A stretch of 64,000 nucleotides of DNA from Coleofasciculus sp040219735 (GTDB lineage: Bacteria; Cyanobacteriota; Cyanobacteriia; Cyanobacteriales; Coleofasciculaceae), in assembly GCA_040219735.1 (NCBI GenBank), contig JAVJRX010000020.1. One strand, 5' to 3'. A model generated the notes under the pieces. That model saw nothing but the letters and a program-made list of their open reading frames with translations. It was not told where the DNA came from and ran no database searches. Each line of letters opens with the position of its first letter. The stretch's first letter is position 1. Below, piece after piece: positions 26,683 through 36,157 of this stretch. Made by a program: the position numbers and the translations under genes.

Positions 26683-26778
26683 TTAATGTCGCCAAATCTT
26701 CGTTGTTGAGGAAACTGCTACTAATAATTCTCCATCTGGACTAAACTGAATTCCGGGCAAACTAAACGTTTCTGGCAC
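26683..26778 (-). pseudogene. last WD40 blade, cut off by an in-frame stop
   Basis: Directly after the WD40 gene's TAA (26779-26781) the same frame continues VPETFSLPGIQFSPDGELL, then VAVSSTTKIWRH and a stop at 26683. This is a normal WD40 strand set. It shows that the present stop is a nonsense mutation, or that readthrough occurs, and that the ancestral gene ended 21 nt before the lipoprotein ATG. Confidence 0.7.
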
Positions 26779-27870
26779 TTATAAAATAAATTTTTGTTGC
26801 GGGATATGCCAAAGTTTAATACCCAGGCGAGGAACAGGATCTGCGGTTAGTATTAAGGCTTCTATGGCTAAGGTTTCTCCATTGGGACTAAAAGCCAGAG
26901 AGTTCACTTGCTCTGTATGTCCCTTTAGCGTTAGAAATCGGCTTCCGGTGCGAGTATTCCAGAGTTTTACACTATTATCTTTATCGCTAGTGGCTAATAG
27001 TTGCCCATTGGGACTTAAGGCGATAGGATTGTGTAATCCAGGAGACGGATCAGAATTAAATACCGTCCGAATCAGTTGTCCTGTCTGAAGATTCCACACC
27101 TGAATTTTATTGGTTGTCGTTGCACTAACTAAGGTTTGTCCATCGGAACTAATAATTAAACGATTAACGATACCATTAGACGGGTTAAGGTTAAGGGTGT
27201 GTAGTCGTTTTCCAGTTTGCAGATCCCACAGGTTCACCGTTTGATCAGAACTTCCACTGGCGAGGAATTTCCCATCCAAACTAAGTGCGATCGCGTGAAC
27301 CGCATAACGATGTCCTCGCAATGTCTGCACTTCTTCTGTTGTGTTCACATCCCAAATTTTAACGGTTCCCTGAGAAAGACCTGCAATAATGTGCTTATTA
27401 TTCGGCGTAAATGTCACCGCATTAGCTATATCACCGGCAATATAAGTATTACCTTCAATCGGTTCTTGAGCTTGATTTCCCTCTAACCAAAAGGCTTCTG
27501 TCGCATTTCCTTGGATTAAAGTTGTGACTTTTTCTCCCGTCTGTAAGTTCCACAACGTTAAAGTACTGGTTCCACTTCCACAGGAACGTTCATAGTCATG
27601 GCTACTAATCGCTAATAGGCGACTATCAGAACTAATCGCTTGAGTAACAGTAGAAAGCAGACAAAATCGCCTATCAGGGGGATACAGGCTGTATAAATCT
27701 AGCTGATGCAACAGTTGAGCTTTGTCCCAGTTTTGGGGTTGGGAATTAGCCGTCTGTGTTGATGGGGAGATTACATTTACAGGAAGGCTAACCACAGGAA
27801 GTGGAGACATCAGCAGGGTTAGGGAAACCAAAGAGGCAATTTTAGCAAGATTCACTCTTGTCAGATGCAA
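26779..27870 (-). CDS. exported WD40-repeat protein
   Basis: A 363-residue protein with a signal peptide (MHLTRVNLAKIASLVSLTLL...). It has about six WD40 blades, seen as repeated (GH)...V..(I/V)A.S.(D/N)G..LASGS.D.T(V/I).LW(D/N) units: TVKIWDVNTTEEVQTLRGH, QTVNLWDLQTGKRLHTLNLN, NSVKLWNTRTGSRFLTLKGH. A beta-propeller scaffold in the periplasm is likely. The final blade lies beyond an in-frame TAA, so the propeller may not close. The lipoprotein gene follows on the same strand. Confidence 0.8.
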   Translation of the reverse strand: MHLTRVNLAKIASLVSLTLLMSPLPVVSLPVNVISPSTQTANSQPQNWDKAQLLHQLDLYSLYPPDRRFCLLSTVTQAISSDSRLLAISSHDYERSCGSGTSTLTLWNLQTGEKVTTLIQGNATEAFWLEGNQAQEPIEGNTYIAGDIANAVTFTPNNKHIIAGLSQGTVKIWDVNTTEEVQTLRGHRYAVHAIALSLDGKFLASGSSDQTVNLWDLQTGKRLHTLNLNPSNGIVNRLIISSDGQTLVSATTTNKIQVWNLQTGQLIRTVFNSDPSPGLHNPIALSPNGQLLATSDKDNSVKLWNTRTGSRFLTLKGHTEQVNSLAFSPNGETLAIEALILTADPVPRLGIKLWHIPQQKFIL

Positions 27871-28701
27871 TCCGAGTATAAAAGGAAGGATTTGATTATT
27901 AGCTTATCTGTCTCTCCAGGGATTTAACTTCCCCCATCTGGCTCATGCTTTCGGGTAAGTCAACTTAGGGGGGCGGTTGGAAACCGCAGCTACACAAATA
28001 AAACCTGCCTGGGCGGGTTACAATGTAAGTTAGTTCTAAACGACATCGATTGATGAAACCTAGCCAACCGGGACATTGACACTCAAAAGAGGTGAGGTGC
28101 GATCGCGAACGTCTTGAATTCGGGTTAACCTGTTTGGCAGTAATGATTTAGATGATTTTCCTTTGCTAATACTAGCCTAAAGCTGGGGAATCATTAGGAC
28201 GAGTAATTTTGTTGATGAAGGGATACTGCTAGGGATTCTTGACCCAACCAAGCTGTCAATGGGACTTAACCGACTCTATAGGCGCACACCTTCTCCGATT
28301 ATATTTTTATAAAATCATAAAAACGCGGCTTTTGTCAAGTCCGTATTTCGGTAAGCACCTAGACATACATTCTGTCCGCTGTACTAATAAATGTTAACCA
28401 GCGTCAAATCCGTTTTCTGCCCGTGAGGTTCCCCATCTCAACCATCAACCTTAATCTTGTCCGATGACTTAAGTTTCTCACCCAAATGGGTGACCGAAAA
28501 GCATGAAGTCAGAAATAACGCCAACAGCTCCCTCAGCTCCCCCAGCTCCCCCTCTAGCGAGATTGCCAGTTTTGAAGTTTTATGTACTCTAGTTGAGGCA
28601 TACTCATAATGCAAATTTTACAAGATTCCGCCGCAGGGCAGGCTACCCTGTAGGGGAAATAAACACGATTACACGTTCAATTACATTCTGACGAGAGATA
28701 T
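27871..28701. other. gene-free region upstream of gnd
   Basis: Holds copy B of the ~122 bp element (28216-28339), a small hairpin CACCCAAATGGGTG near 28480, and GC-rich repeat phrases near 27970-28015 (GCGGTTGGAAACCGC; AACCTGCCTGGGCGGGTT). The gnd promoter must lie near 28550-28680, but no boxes are clear. Confidence 0.45.
28216..28339. repeat. ~122-bp element, copy B
   Basis: Same order of blocks as copy A: TGAAGGGATAC, then GTCAAT, TCTATAGGCGCACACCTTCT, CCGATTATA and TTTTGTCAA. Divergence is spread along the element, but the TCTATAGGCGC...CCGATTATA core is nearly identical, suggesting selection or recent spread. Confidence 0.7.
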
Positions 28702-30117
28702 ATGACACAACCAAGCTTCGGAGTCATCGGTTTAGCTGTGATGGGAGAAAACCTGGCGCTCAATGTAGAAAGTCGCGGGTTTCCTGTGGCGGTGTACAAC
28801 CGGACGAGCTCGAAAACAGAAGAATTTATGGCAAAGCGTGCCTCCGATAAAAACGTCACCGCCGCCTATTCCCTGGAAAATTTTGTCAAAACCTTGGCAC
28901 GTCCCCGCAAAATCCTGGTGATGGTCAAAGCAGGCAAACCGGTTGATATTGTCATCGATCAACTCAAACCCCTGCTCGAACCCGGAGATATGATTATCGA
29001 TGGCGGGAACTCCCTCTACCAAGACACCGAACGCCGCACCAAAGACTTAGAAGCCACAGGACTCGGCTTTGTCGGAATGGGGGTCAGTGGTGGCGAAGAA
29101 GGAGCGCTCCATGGTCCTAGCTTGATGCCAGGAGGCACGGATACGGCATATAAAGAGTTAGAACCCATTTTGACCAAAATTGCCGCTCAGGTGGATGATG
29201 GTCCCTGTGTCACCTACATTGGTCCTGGGGGTGCAGGTCATTATGTGAAGATGGTGCATAACGGGATTGAGTATGGCGATATGCAGCTCATTGCCGAAGC
29301 CTATGACTTGCTCAAAAATGGCTTAGGACTGGATCACCAGCAGCTTCATCAGGTGTTTTCCGAATGGAATACGACGGATGAGCTAAATTCCTTTTTAATT
29401 GAAATTACGGCGGATATCTTCAAGTACATTGACCCGGATACGAATCAGCCTTTGGTTGATTTGATTCTGGATTCTGCCGGACAAAAGGGAACCGGACGCT
29501 GGACGGTGGTCAGTTCTCTGGAATTGGGTGTACCGATTCCCACCATGTACGCGGCGGTGAATGCGCGGGTAATTTCGTCCTATAAACAGGAACGGGTAGC
29601 GGCAGCGAAGGAGCTTACAGGTACTACGGGTAAGTATGATGGAGATAGCCAAGCGTTTATCAACAAAGTCCGTGACGCTCTCTACTGCTCAAAAATGTGT
29701 TCCTATGCTCAAGGAATGGCATTGTTGGGTAAGGCATCACAGGAGTTTAATTACAACCTGAACTTGGCAGAAACTGCCCGGATTTGGAAAGGGGGTTGTA
29801 TTATTCGGGCGGGGTTCCTGGATAAGATTAAAAACGCCTTCAATGAGAATCCAAAACTGCCGAATTTACTATTAGCGCCAGAGTTTAAGCAAACGATTCT
29901 GGATCGGCAAGAGGCATGGCGGGACGTGCTGGTAGTTTCTAATCAGTTGGGAATCCCGGTTCCAGCCTTTAGTGCGTCATTAGATTACTTCGACAGCTAT
30001 CGGCGCGATCGCTTACCGCAAAACTTGACCCAGGCACAGCGCGACTACTTTGGCGCTCATACATATCAGCGAACCGACAAGGAAGGGGTTTTCCATACCG
30101 AATGGGCGCAGTCGTAG
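28702..30117 (+). CDS. gnd: 6-phosphogluconate dehydrogenase (decarboxylating)
   Basis: A 471-residue enzyme of the oxidative pentose phosphate pathway: 6-phosphogluconate + NADP to ribulose 5-phosphate + CO2 + NADPH, in the cytosol. The N-terminal Rossmann motif GLAVMGENLALNVESRGF and the NADP-selective NRTSSK are present. So are the substrate motifs GVSGGEEGALHGPSLMPGG and the catalytic lysine region GGAGHYVKMVHNGIEYGDMQ. The C-terminal tail ends RDYFGAHTYQRTDKEG. Length and motifs are complete. A row of perfect hairpins follows the stop. Confidence 0.97.
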   Translation: MTQPSFGVIGLAVMGENLALNVESRGFPVAVYNRTSSKTEEFMAKRASDKNVTAAYSLENFVKTLARPRKILVMVKAGKPVDIVIDQLKPLLEPGDMIIDGGNSLYQDTERRTKDLEATGLGFVGMGVSGGEEGALHGPSLMPGGTDTAYKELEPILTKIAAQVDDGPCVTYIGPGGAGHYVKMVHNGIEYGDMQLIAEAYDLLKNGLGLDHQQLHQVFSEWNTTDELNSFLIEITADIFKYIDPDTNQPLVDLILDSAGQKGTGRWTVVSSLELGVPIPTMYAAVNARVISSYKQERVAAAKELTGTTGKYDGDSQAFINKVRDALYCSKMCSYAQGMALLGKASQEFNYNLNLAETARIWKGGCIIRAGFLDKIKNAFNENPKLPNLLLAPEFKQTILDRQEAWRDVLVVSNQLGIPVPAFSASLDYFDSYRRDRLPQNLTQAQRDYFGAHTYQRTDKEGVFHTEWAQS

Positions 30118-30182
30118 AGATATAACCTGTAGCGTCAGTTAAAACTGGTAGTTTGCACCATTTTTAGTTAGCCCCGACAGCC

Positions 30183-30354
30183 GCCAAGAACTCAAGTTCT
30201 TGGCTTATAGCGCAAGTCGGTTGAAACCGACTGGAATTCTTTTGTAGTCGTCTAAAGACGACTTGAGCTTTTGGTTCCTTGGGTTTAAACCCAAGGCTGT
30301 GTTTTTTGACCCCCATTCGACGACCGTAGGGGTTTGGTTACCAAACCCCTACGG
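30183..30354. repeat. row of five perfect hairpins after gnd
   Basis: In order: 30183-30204 (GCCAAGAACT, loop CA), 30215-30232 (AGTCGGTT, loop GA), 30246-30263 (AGTCGTCT, loop AA), 30277-30296 (CCTTGGGTTT palindrome), 30324-30354 (CCGTAGGGGTTTGGT, loop 1 nt). Each is followed by its exact complement. A weaker sixth lies at about 30390-30410 (TAGGGGTA, loop TCGC). The spacing is 10-27 nt. Together they may end transcription from both gnd and the convergent exoprotein gene. Confidence 0.85.
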
Positions 30355-30444
30355 CGTGGTGAGGATGTCAATTAAACGACATAGATAGGTAGGGGTATCG
30401 CTACCCCTAAACCTATCTCAGAAGCACTTATTCCTTAGCCGCCT

Positions 30445-32658
30445 TTAACGATTGACTGGCTGACCAGGTGTCCGTCCGCCTTCATCGTTACTACCACCAC
30501 GGGGTGCAGAGTTACCAGGGTCTCCACCTTCTGGACCATTGCCAATCCCTTGGTTGAAGTTGCGATTCATATTACCCTGCCCTTGCTCATCGTCGTCATC
30601 GTCATCGTCATCATCGCCCATGTTGTCATCGTCAACTTCTAAGTCATCATTGATGTCAGTATCAGTATCATCAAAATCGTTGTCACCATCAGCCGGGAAA
30701 GTTGCATTGTTATTGACACCGGCAGTATTGTCAGCTTCAAGATCAGCATTATCTGCAACATCACCAAGTTCATCTTGAGAAAGTTGTCGCAGACCAACTA
30801 AACCTGGAAAACAGCGACTTTGTGGACCAACTAACTTATAGCCAGCAACGACTGAGCCGCTACCGGAACCCGATCCAGCACCTGCACCTGCACCTGCGCC
30901 GCTACCAGCACCTGCGCCTGCACCTGCACCTGCACCTGCACCTGCACCACTACCAGCACCAGCACCTACGCCCGAACCTGAGCCACTACCAGAACCAAAA
31001 CCACTACCGCCACCTGTTGTAACCAAGTAGTATCGATCGCCACCTCGCGCGTGATACTTAACTTTTACCTTCGAGCGGAACTGATACTGGCTGCTGCTGT
31101 TGAAACGAGCTGATTGAGAAATTTGGTAGTTGGTCTGAGTACTACTTGCTCCGCCGTTGAAGGCTACGTAGTTAGTGTTAAACGTGTTCGCACTTGCACC
31201 TGCGCCAGCACCAGCACCTGCGCCAGCACCTGCGCCAGCACCAGCACCAGCACCTGCGCCAGCACCAGCACCTGCCCTTGCCCTTGCCGATAACCTCGTA
31301 CCTGCCGAACCACTGCCATTGACAATCACGGTATCACCACCGCTAAGGGTGTAGTTTATAACTGTGCTACCGCCACTTCCAACCAAGTTGATTGTGGTGT
31401 CACCGAAAACGATATCTGTATCGAATAAAAGTGGGGAACTCGCACAAACACCGCAAACCAAATTCACATTGTCATCATCGCTGGGATTAGAGTAGGTATA
31501 CCCACCTTTAATGTCATTCTCAACATTAAAGTCACTCACTCCAGCCACGGCGTAGAAATTAAAGCGACCCCGACTCTCTCCCTCTAGTTTATTCTCACCC
31601 TGTTCAAACGTGAACTTAACTTTATCTTTGTCGCTATCACCAAAGCTGCTAAATGCTACACCGTCTGTACCAAAGATAGAAGCGTAGCCAGCCACAGCCC
31701 CTTCATCTTTGCCCTCAATTTTGAACTTGTCTAAATCAAGGCTAGTATCAATAATTCCTTCCTGCTTTATCTTATTGATATCATCAATAGTGATATCAAC
31801 AAAACCGAGTTCTCCCTTAAATTTGAACTTTCCACCGGAAGCGTCTTCGGTTTCAATTTCAAATTTCTTGTTGGCTTCGCCGACAAAACGAAGGCTATCG
31901 CTGTCTACACCTGCTAAGGTGTAACTTCCGGCAGCTAAGTCTTCCCCTTCAAACTTGAATTTGAGTTTTTCTAGCAGCGAGACTTCAGAAACCATCACGT
32001 TACTAGAATTGCCCAAAATATAGCTAGCAGGCAGATTAATCAGCCCACTATTTAAGTCAGCCTCAAAGTCACCAACTTGTAAATCACCGAAGGTTGCTTC
32101 AAACTCAGACTGAGACTGCTGAGATAACGTCGCCTCTACATTTGGCAAGAAAACCAGTGGTGCATCACCCATGACCGCAGGACTCACCAGAGTTCCTGAC
32201 AAATCTGAGAAGGTTTGGTCAAAGGAACTCAGCTCAAAGTTGAGGACTGTATCAACCCTATTATAGGGAACGATAATACCTTGTCGTGTATAGGCTATCC
32301 CTGTCAGTTTACCTTGGAGGACGCCTGTGTCTCCAGCGTCTGGCGTACCACTTGTATTAACATCGTCAAAACTAGCAGCGCTGGGTTCAAAGCGGGCGGT
32401 TGTGGTATTTCCATTGGTGCTTTCGATGCTTAGTTCCTGAATCCCCACATCAAACAGGGTGACATTCCCCCCTGCGTTCATCCCTGGAACAAAAAAGGCA
32501 GCTTGACCCCCAATTGAACCGCCTGTCACTTCAATACCGTTAGTTGTGCTTTGGCTCGTCGTTGTCGCGGTTTGAGCGTCAGCCCCTGGTGCGATAACTA
32601 CCGATAAACCGCCAACTATCCCTAAACCAACCATGTAGCGTAGTGATTTGAGAATCAT
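30445..32658 (-). CDS. secreted silk-like Gly-Ala/Gly-Ser repeat protein
   Basis: A 737-residue exported protein with a signal peptide ending PGADAQ. The N-terminal ~420 residues are a beta-rich acidic/Ser-Thr region, with repeated (K)FKF(E/K)GE phrases. Two low-complexity blocks follow: (Gly-Ala)n at about residues 455-490 and mixed Gly-Ser/Gly-Ala at about 550-600. Between them is a Gln/Ser/Tyr-rich piece. Near 680-692 there is an Asp run (nine D), and the Gly/Asn/Pro-rich tail ends GGRTPGQPVNR. I use ATG 32658 (GGAG nine bases before) rather than 32673. No family is recognised. Function is probably extracellular or structural. Confidence 0.7.
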   Translation of the reverse strand: MILKSLRYMVGLGIVGGLSVVIAPGADAQTATTTSQSTTNGIEVTGGSIGGQAAFFVPGMNAGGNVTLFDVGIQELSIESTNGNTTTARFEPSAASFDDVNTSGTPDAGDTGVLQGKLTGIAYTRQGIIVPYNRVDTVLNFELSSFDQTFSDLSGTLVSPAVMGDAPLVFLPNVEATLSQQSQSEFEATFGDLQVGDFEADLNSGLINLPASYILGNSSNVMVSEVSLLEKLKFKFEGEDLAAGSYTLAGVDSDSLRFVGEANKKFEIETEDASGGKFKFKGELGFVDITIDDINKIKQEGIIDTSLDLDKFKIEGKDEGAVAGYASIFGTDGVAFSSFGDSDKDKVKFTFEQGENKLEGESRGRFNFYAVAGVSDFNVENDIKGGYTYSNPSDDDNVNLVCGVCASSPLLFDTDIVFGDTTINLVGSGGSTVINYTLSGGDTVIVNGSGSAGTRLSARARAGAGAGAGAGAGAGAGAGAGAGAGAGASANTFNTNYVAFNGGASSTQTNYQISQSARFNSSSQYQFRSKVKVKYHARGGDRYYLVTTGGGSGFGSGSGSGSGVGAGAGSGAGAGAGAGAGAGAGSGAGAGAGAGSGSGSGSVVAGYKLVGPQSRCFPGLVGLRQLSQDELGDVADNADLEADNTAGVNNNATFPADGDNDFDDTDTDINDDLEVDDDNMGDDDDDDDDDEQGQGNMNRNFNQGIGNGPEGGDPGNSAPRGGSNDEGGRTPGQPVNR

Positions 32659-33147
32659 CTTGTTAGACTCCATCTGTAAATGAACGAAAGGAACCGAGAT
32701 ATGTGGTTGACTCCGAGACCTAACCCAACAGTTGGCTAGTTATGATTTAATCCTGAGCATAGTCAGATCGCGAAGTATTGATCCAGAAGAGGGGATAAAG
32801 TACCCCAAGACTGGCTTTTCACTGATGTCCGCAGCCTAAGAGGATGCAGAGTCTTGATCATTTGGTTAGCCTGTCTGAAGTTCAAGACGCCCCTTGATCC
32901 GGGGGGTTCCGTCAAAAAAGCAACTTTACAAGAACTTCATAAAAACTTCAGAAACGGAATTTTAGCGCTGTTGGGAAGTATTTAAGTGTGAGCATTTTGA
33001 ATTCACTGAAAACGTCATGAGTGTGAGCATTTTCCTTGAAGTGCAAAGGAGCAAGATGCTCACACGAACTGGTAACAGTAGCAAGATTGGGATGCACCCT
33101 ATCCCATTAACAGTAATCCAGCGACTGCCCCAACCTTAGATTTCGGC
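32659..33147. other. long leader region of the silk-like gene
   Basis: About 490 bp without a gene. Contains an inverted pair at about 33019-33065 (TGTGAGCAT and ATGCTCACA) and GC-rich pieces (GGGGGGTTCC near 32901). It separates the silk-like gene from the porin gene upstream on the same strand and must include the silk-gene promoter. Confidence 0.4.
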
Positions 33148-35133
33148 TTAGAACGTAAAGGTTGTACGAATTGCTCCTATGGTAATCGTGTCATTGTCAT
33201 CGTTATGCAGGGGATTGAATATCACAATCACTCCAGGCGTGATGCTGATATTGTCTGCCACTTGCCAACGATAGAAAACTTCCAAGTGAGTTGTCGTATC
33301 CGGTTGACCTCCCTCATCAAATGCATTGGGGATGCCATCGGTGGTGAAGAAACCCGGAACGTTCCTGGCTAAACCATTATCGTCGGTAATATCACTATCC
33401 GTGATTTTTGGCGGCTGACCGACATAAATAGCACCTAAATTCCCTTCACCAAATAAGTCAGGGAAATTCAAGAACGCCATCCAGTTAAACGTCTGCACGT
33501 CTCCTGAACCGTCTTCATAGCCCGAATCAGTAAAACCTGCCCAACCGCCAACAGTAAGTTTGGGAATGACACGCCATTCCAACCCAGCACCAAAGGCGTT
33601 GGTATTAATCGGTGCCCGCAAGAATCCATTATTCACTTGCTGTAAAGCAACCCGATCATCCCCAACGCCAGTACCTAAAAAACCATTGGGTGAATAGGAA
33701 TTGATGTACTGAAGGGATATATCCAGGGTATCTAAGGGTGAGACAACTAACTGTGTCCCAGCCGTAGTTGTCGTTTGATCTCCACCAAAAATCCCCCCAT
33801 TCTCCGGGTCTGCTGAAAGACTGGACGAGTAAACCCCTTGTAAACTCAGACGAGTCGCAATTTGCCAGTCAAAGCCAATACCACCGCTGCCATTGCCGAT
33901 ATTAATGATCGGGTTGCGCTGGGCGAAGCGAGAGAGGGGACCCGAACCTGCACTTTCAATGCGGTTAACGCCTCGGAAGACGTTGACCGGGTTAACCCCT
34001 TCTGGTCCAACGATTAAGGCAAAACTACTGCCAAAGAGTTGACGATAGTTGAGGTCAGTCAGTTGTAAATCGTTATCGTTGTCTCCTTCATATCCCAGAC
34101 CAACAAAGTTACCCAAGGGATCTCTAGTTGCGGCACTGGTGGTGCTACCATTCCCAGCTTGGAAGCTGGTGAGTAAAAGACTACGGGGACTCAATTGGGT
34201 GAACAGACTCAATTGGACATTGTTAATCACATTGACATTGGTGTCATCATCGGAAATGTCATTGCCCGCGAGTACAAACTCATCACCACTACGCCCTTGC
34301 ACCCCGAGAATGGCTTGTCCAAAGATTTTAGTCGTCGTCGAGAACTGATTATCCTCTAAAAGGGCAGTTCGACCTTCTAGGTTATCCACCCGTGCCCCTA
34401 GGGTCGCGATTTCTGCCTCAAACTCTAGCACCAACCGTCGCAACGCCTCTAAGTCCCCGGTGGGAAACTCGGAACGACCCGCAATCAACCGCTCAATTTG
34501 CTGTAAACAAGCATTCAACCCAGCGGCAAATTCATACCGGGTCATCGCCCGATTGCCACGAAACGTGCCATCTGGATATCCGGCAATACAACCATAGCGT
34601 TCCACCAGACTCCGCAGTGCTTCATAAGCCCAGTCTCCGGGAGAAACATCTCTTAACTGAGACACGCTAGTCACTTGACCCATCGGGTCAGATTCCTCGA
34701 CAGCCTCTAGGGGATCAACGAATAGGGTATCAGGAACAGTGGGATCACTCGCCTCTTCCACTTCTGGTAAGGCTTGGGCTAAGTCTTGAACTTTGATGTC
34801 CTCAAAGGCTTCCTCGGATTCAATCAGGGAATTCCTTGGCGTAATCATCCCTACTTCACTGGCGGCGGATACGGCGAGTTCAGTGGTGATGTCTGTTTCA
34901 GTTGTTGGGGAGACTATCTCAACCGGAGAAGTTGCTAGTTCCGTTTCAGTTGACGGAGATAGTCCTGGGTCTACTCCTGAGGTTTCCGTCAGCCGAGCCA
35001 AATCGGTCTGCTGCTGCTCTGACGATTCAACAGGCGTTGCTTGCGCGGCACAAAAGCTGGTTACCCAGCAACCCACAGTAGCAAATATCAAAGCTGATGA
35101 CGCTGTTTTTGCCAAACGTCTATAAGTCGTCAT
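33148..35133 (-). CDS. SLH-domain OprB-type porin (copy 1)
   Basis: A 661-residue outer-membrane porin. After a signal peptide (from ATG 35133, preceded by GAGGAG) and a Thr/Ser/Glu-rich spacer comes one SLH domain: SVSQLRDVSPGDWAYEALRS, then CIAGYPDGTFRGNRAMTRYEFAAGLN. A coiled coil follows (LRRLVLEFEAEIATLGARVDNLEGR) and then the OprB-like beta-barrel, ending in aromatic FTF. The SLH domain anchors the porin to peptidoglycan-linked polymer. This family includes cyanobacterial SomA-like and 'iron uptake' porins; the permeant is not known. The spacer is longer than in copies 2 and 3. Confidence 0.9.
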   Translation of the reverse strand: MTTYRRLAKTASSALIFATVGCWVTSFCAAQATPVESSEQQQTDLARLTETSGVDPGLSPSTETELATSPVEIVSPTTETDITTELAVSAASEVGMITPRNSLIESEEAFEDIKVQDLAQALPEVEEASDPTVPDTLFVDPLEAVEESDPMGQVTSVSQLRDVSPGDWAYEALRSLVERYGCIAGYPDGTFRGNRAMTRYEFAAGLNACLQQIERLIAGRSEFPTGDLEALRRLVLEFEAEIATLGARVDNLEGRTALLEDNQFSTTTKIFGQAILGVQGRSGDEFVLAGNDISDDDTNVNVINNVQLSLFTQLSPRSLLLTSFQAGNGSTTSAATRDPLGNFVGLGYEGDNDNDLQLTDLNYRQLFGSSFALIVGPEGVNPVNVFRGVNRIESAGSGPLSRFAQRNPIINIGNGSGGIGFDWQIATRLSLQGVYSSSLSADPENGGIFGGDQTTTTAGTQLVVSPLDTLDISLQYINSYSPNGFLGTGVGDDRVALQQVNNGFLRAPINTNAFGAGLEWRVIPKLTVGGWAGFTDSGYEDGSGDVQTFNWMAFLNFPDLFGEGNLGAIYVGQPPKITDSDITDDNGLARNVPGFFTTDGIPNAFDEGGQPDTTTHLEVFYRWQVADNISITPGVIVIFNPLHNDDNDTITIGAIRTTFTF

Positions 35134-35944
35134 GGTTTTATTACTCCTCACAAAAACCACACTCGCCCTCGATTTTAGCTAGAAATAAGAGACAACTGTC
35201 AATTAGCTCTTTATTCCTTGATCAAAGCTAAGTTTTCCTTTTGGAGAAAGGGATCAGGAAACAGGGAACAGGAAATCAGTGATTATTGGTATCTGTCGGG
35301 GTACGACATGTCGTACCCCGACTCGCGTTAAAGTCGCTGCGTCAGTTCTAATTTCTCAGCTTGATTGGCATTCGATCTCTGTTGGGCTGGATTCTTTCCC
35401 GTTAATAAAACTTAACGAAGTTCAGAACTTATCAGTCTTTGTGTAAATAATTAAGTGGGAAAAATTAAAGTCAGGCGGCGGGGATCGCCATACTCAAGGG
35501 AGCGAGAAGCAAGCTACGTCTTATTGTCAGGGTTTGAGGACTATTTACACAACTTAATAAAGTTGGGTTTATTTCCACCAACTACTTATGTCAGTCTGCG
35601 GGGTATCGAACCCCTCCACTGGCACTCTTGTACCTTCCAGCCTTGAATCACGGGGGAATCACAGGGTTTCTCGGAGGTTTCCCGATCGACTATTGATGAA
35701 AAATAATTATTAACTTAATGACGGTTGAGTTCCGGATTGGCTCAGGATTTCTAATCTAACGATCCCCGAACCGGGGGGAATTGTCAGAATTACTTGTCAT
35801 TTCGTAAACAAATGCCAACCAAATCTCAGGAATAGCGCTAAGATCGAATTCATTTATACCCCGTCTAAGTTGAAAACTGGAGATTCTCGTCGAGAAAAAC
35901 TACGGGTTTCAAGGTAGATGCGGTTTAGTTGAGGAATGCAAGGA
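35134..35944. other. gene-free region with a palindrome and a tRNA-like fragment
   Basis: A 28-bp perfect palindrome lies at 35295-35322 (GTCGGGGTACGACA plus its complement). At 35599-35615 the minus strand reads GGGGTTCGATACCCC, like a tRNA T-arm, but no matching acceptor or anticodon arms are present. The DUF2839 promoter should lie near 35850-35930. No gene seen. Confidence 0.5.
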
Positions 35945-36157
35945 ATGGGTGAAGCAAAACGTCGTAAAACTGCACTTGGAGACAAGTACGGTCAAGAGGC
36001 GAGACTCTTCCCCTGGCTCCCGATTACTAAAAGTCAGGGTGAGAAGTTCGTCAAACTGACGACTAAGGGCGCTTGGATTGGCATCGGCCTTCTCGTAGTC
36101 TGGTGGCTAACCGTGCGCTTTGTGGGACCGACATTTGGTTGGTGGCAAATCGATTAG
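35945..36157 (+). CDS. DUF2839 small membrane protein
   Basis: A 70-residue cyanobacterial protein: MGEAKRRKTALGDKYGQEAR, then FPWLPITKSQGEKFVKLTTK, and a C-terminal membrane helix (about 43-62, WIGIGLLVVWWLTVRFVGP). This is the DUF2839 pattern. I use ATG 35945, which has AAGGA four bases upstream, rather than the ATG at 35936. The function of the family is unknown. It stands alone. Confidence 0.85.
   Translation: MGEAKRRKTALGDKYGQEARLFPWLPITKSQGEKFVKLTTKGAWIGIGLLVVWWLTVRFVGPTFGWWQID

Noticed and set aside
30183..30354. CRISPR array
   Set aside because: The units are different palindromes rather than a repeated unit with spacers; no cas genes in the window.
30539..31022. plus-strand ORFs antisense to the silk-like gene (poly-Ser and His/Leu-rich)
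   Set aside because: They are the mirror of the low-complexity Asp and Gly-Ala blocks, which leave all frames open.
35599..35615. tRNA-like T-arm (GGGGTTCGATACCCC on the minus strand)
   Set aside because: No complementary acceptor stem, D-arm or anticodon arm within 60-90 nt on either side; at most a tRNA fragment.
35455..35646. 63-codon plus-strand ORF before the DUF2839 gene
   Set aside because: Overlaps the tRNA-like fragment, lacks a ribosome binding site and has no family resemblance.
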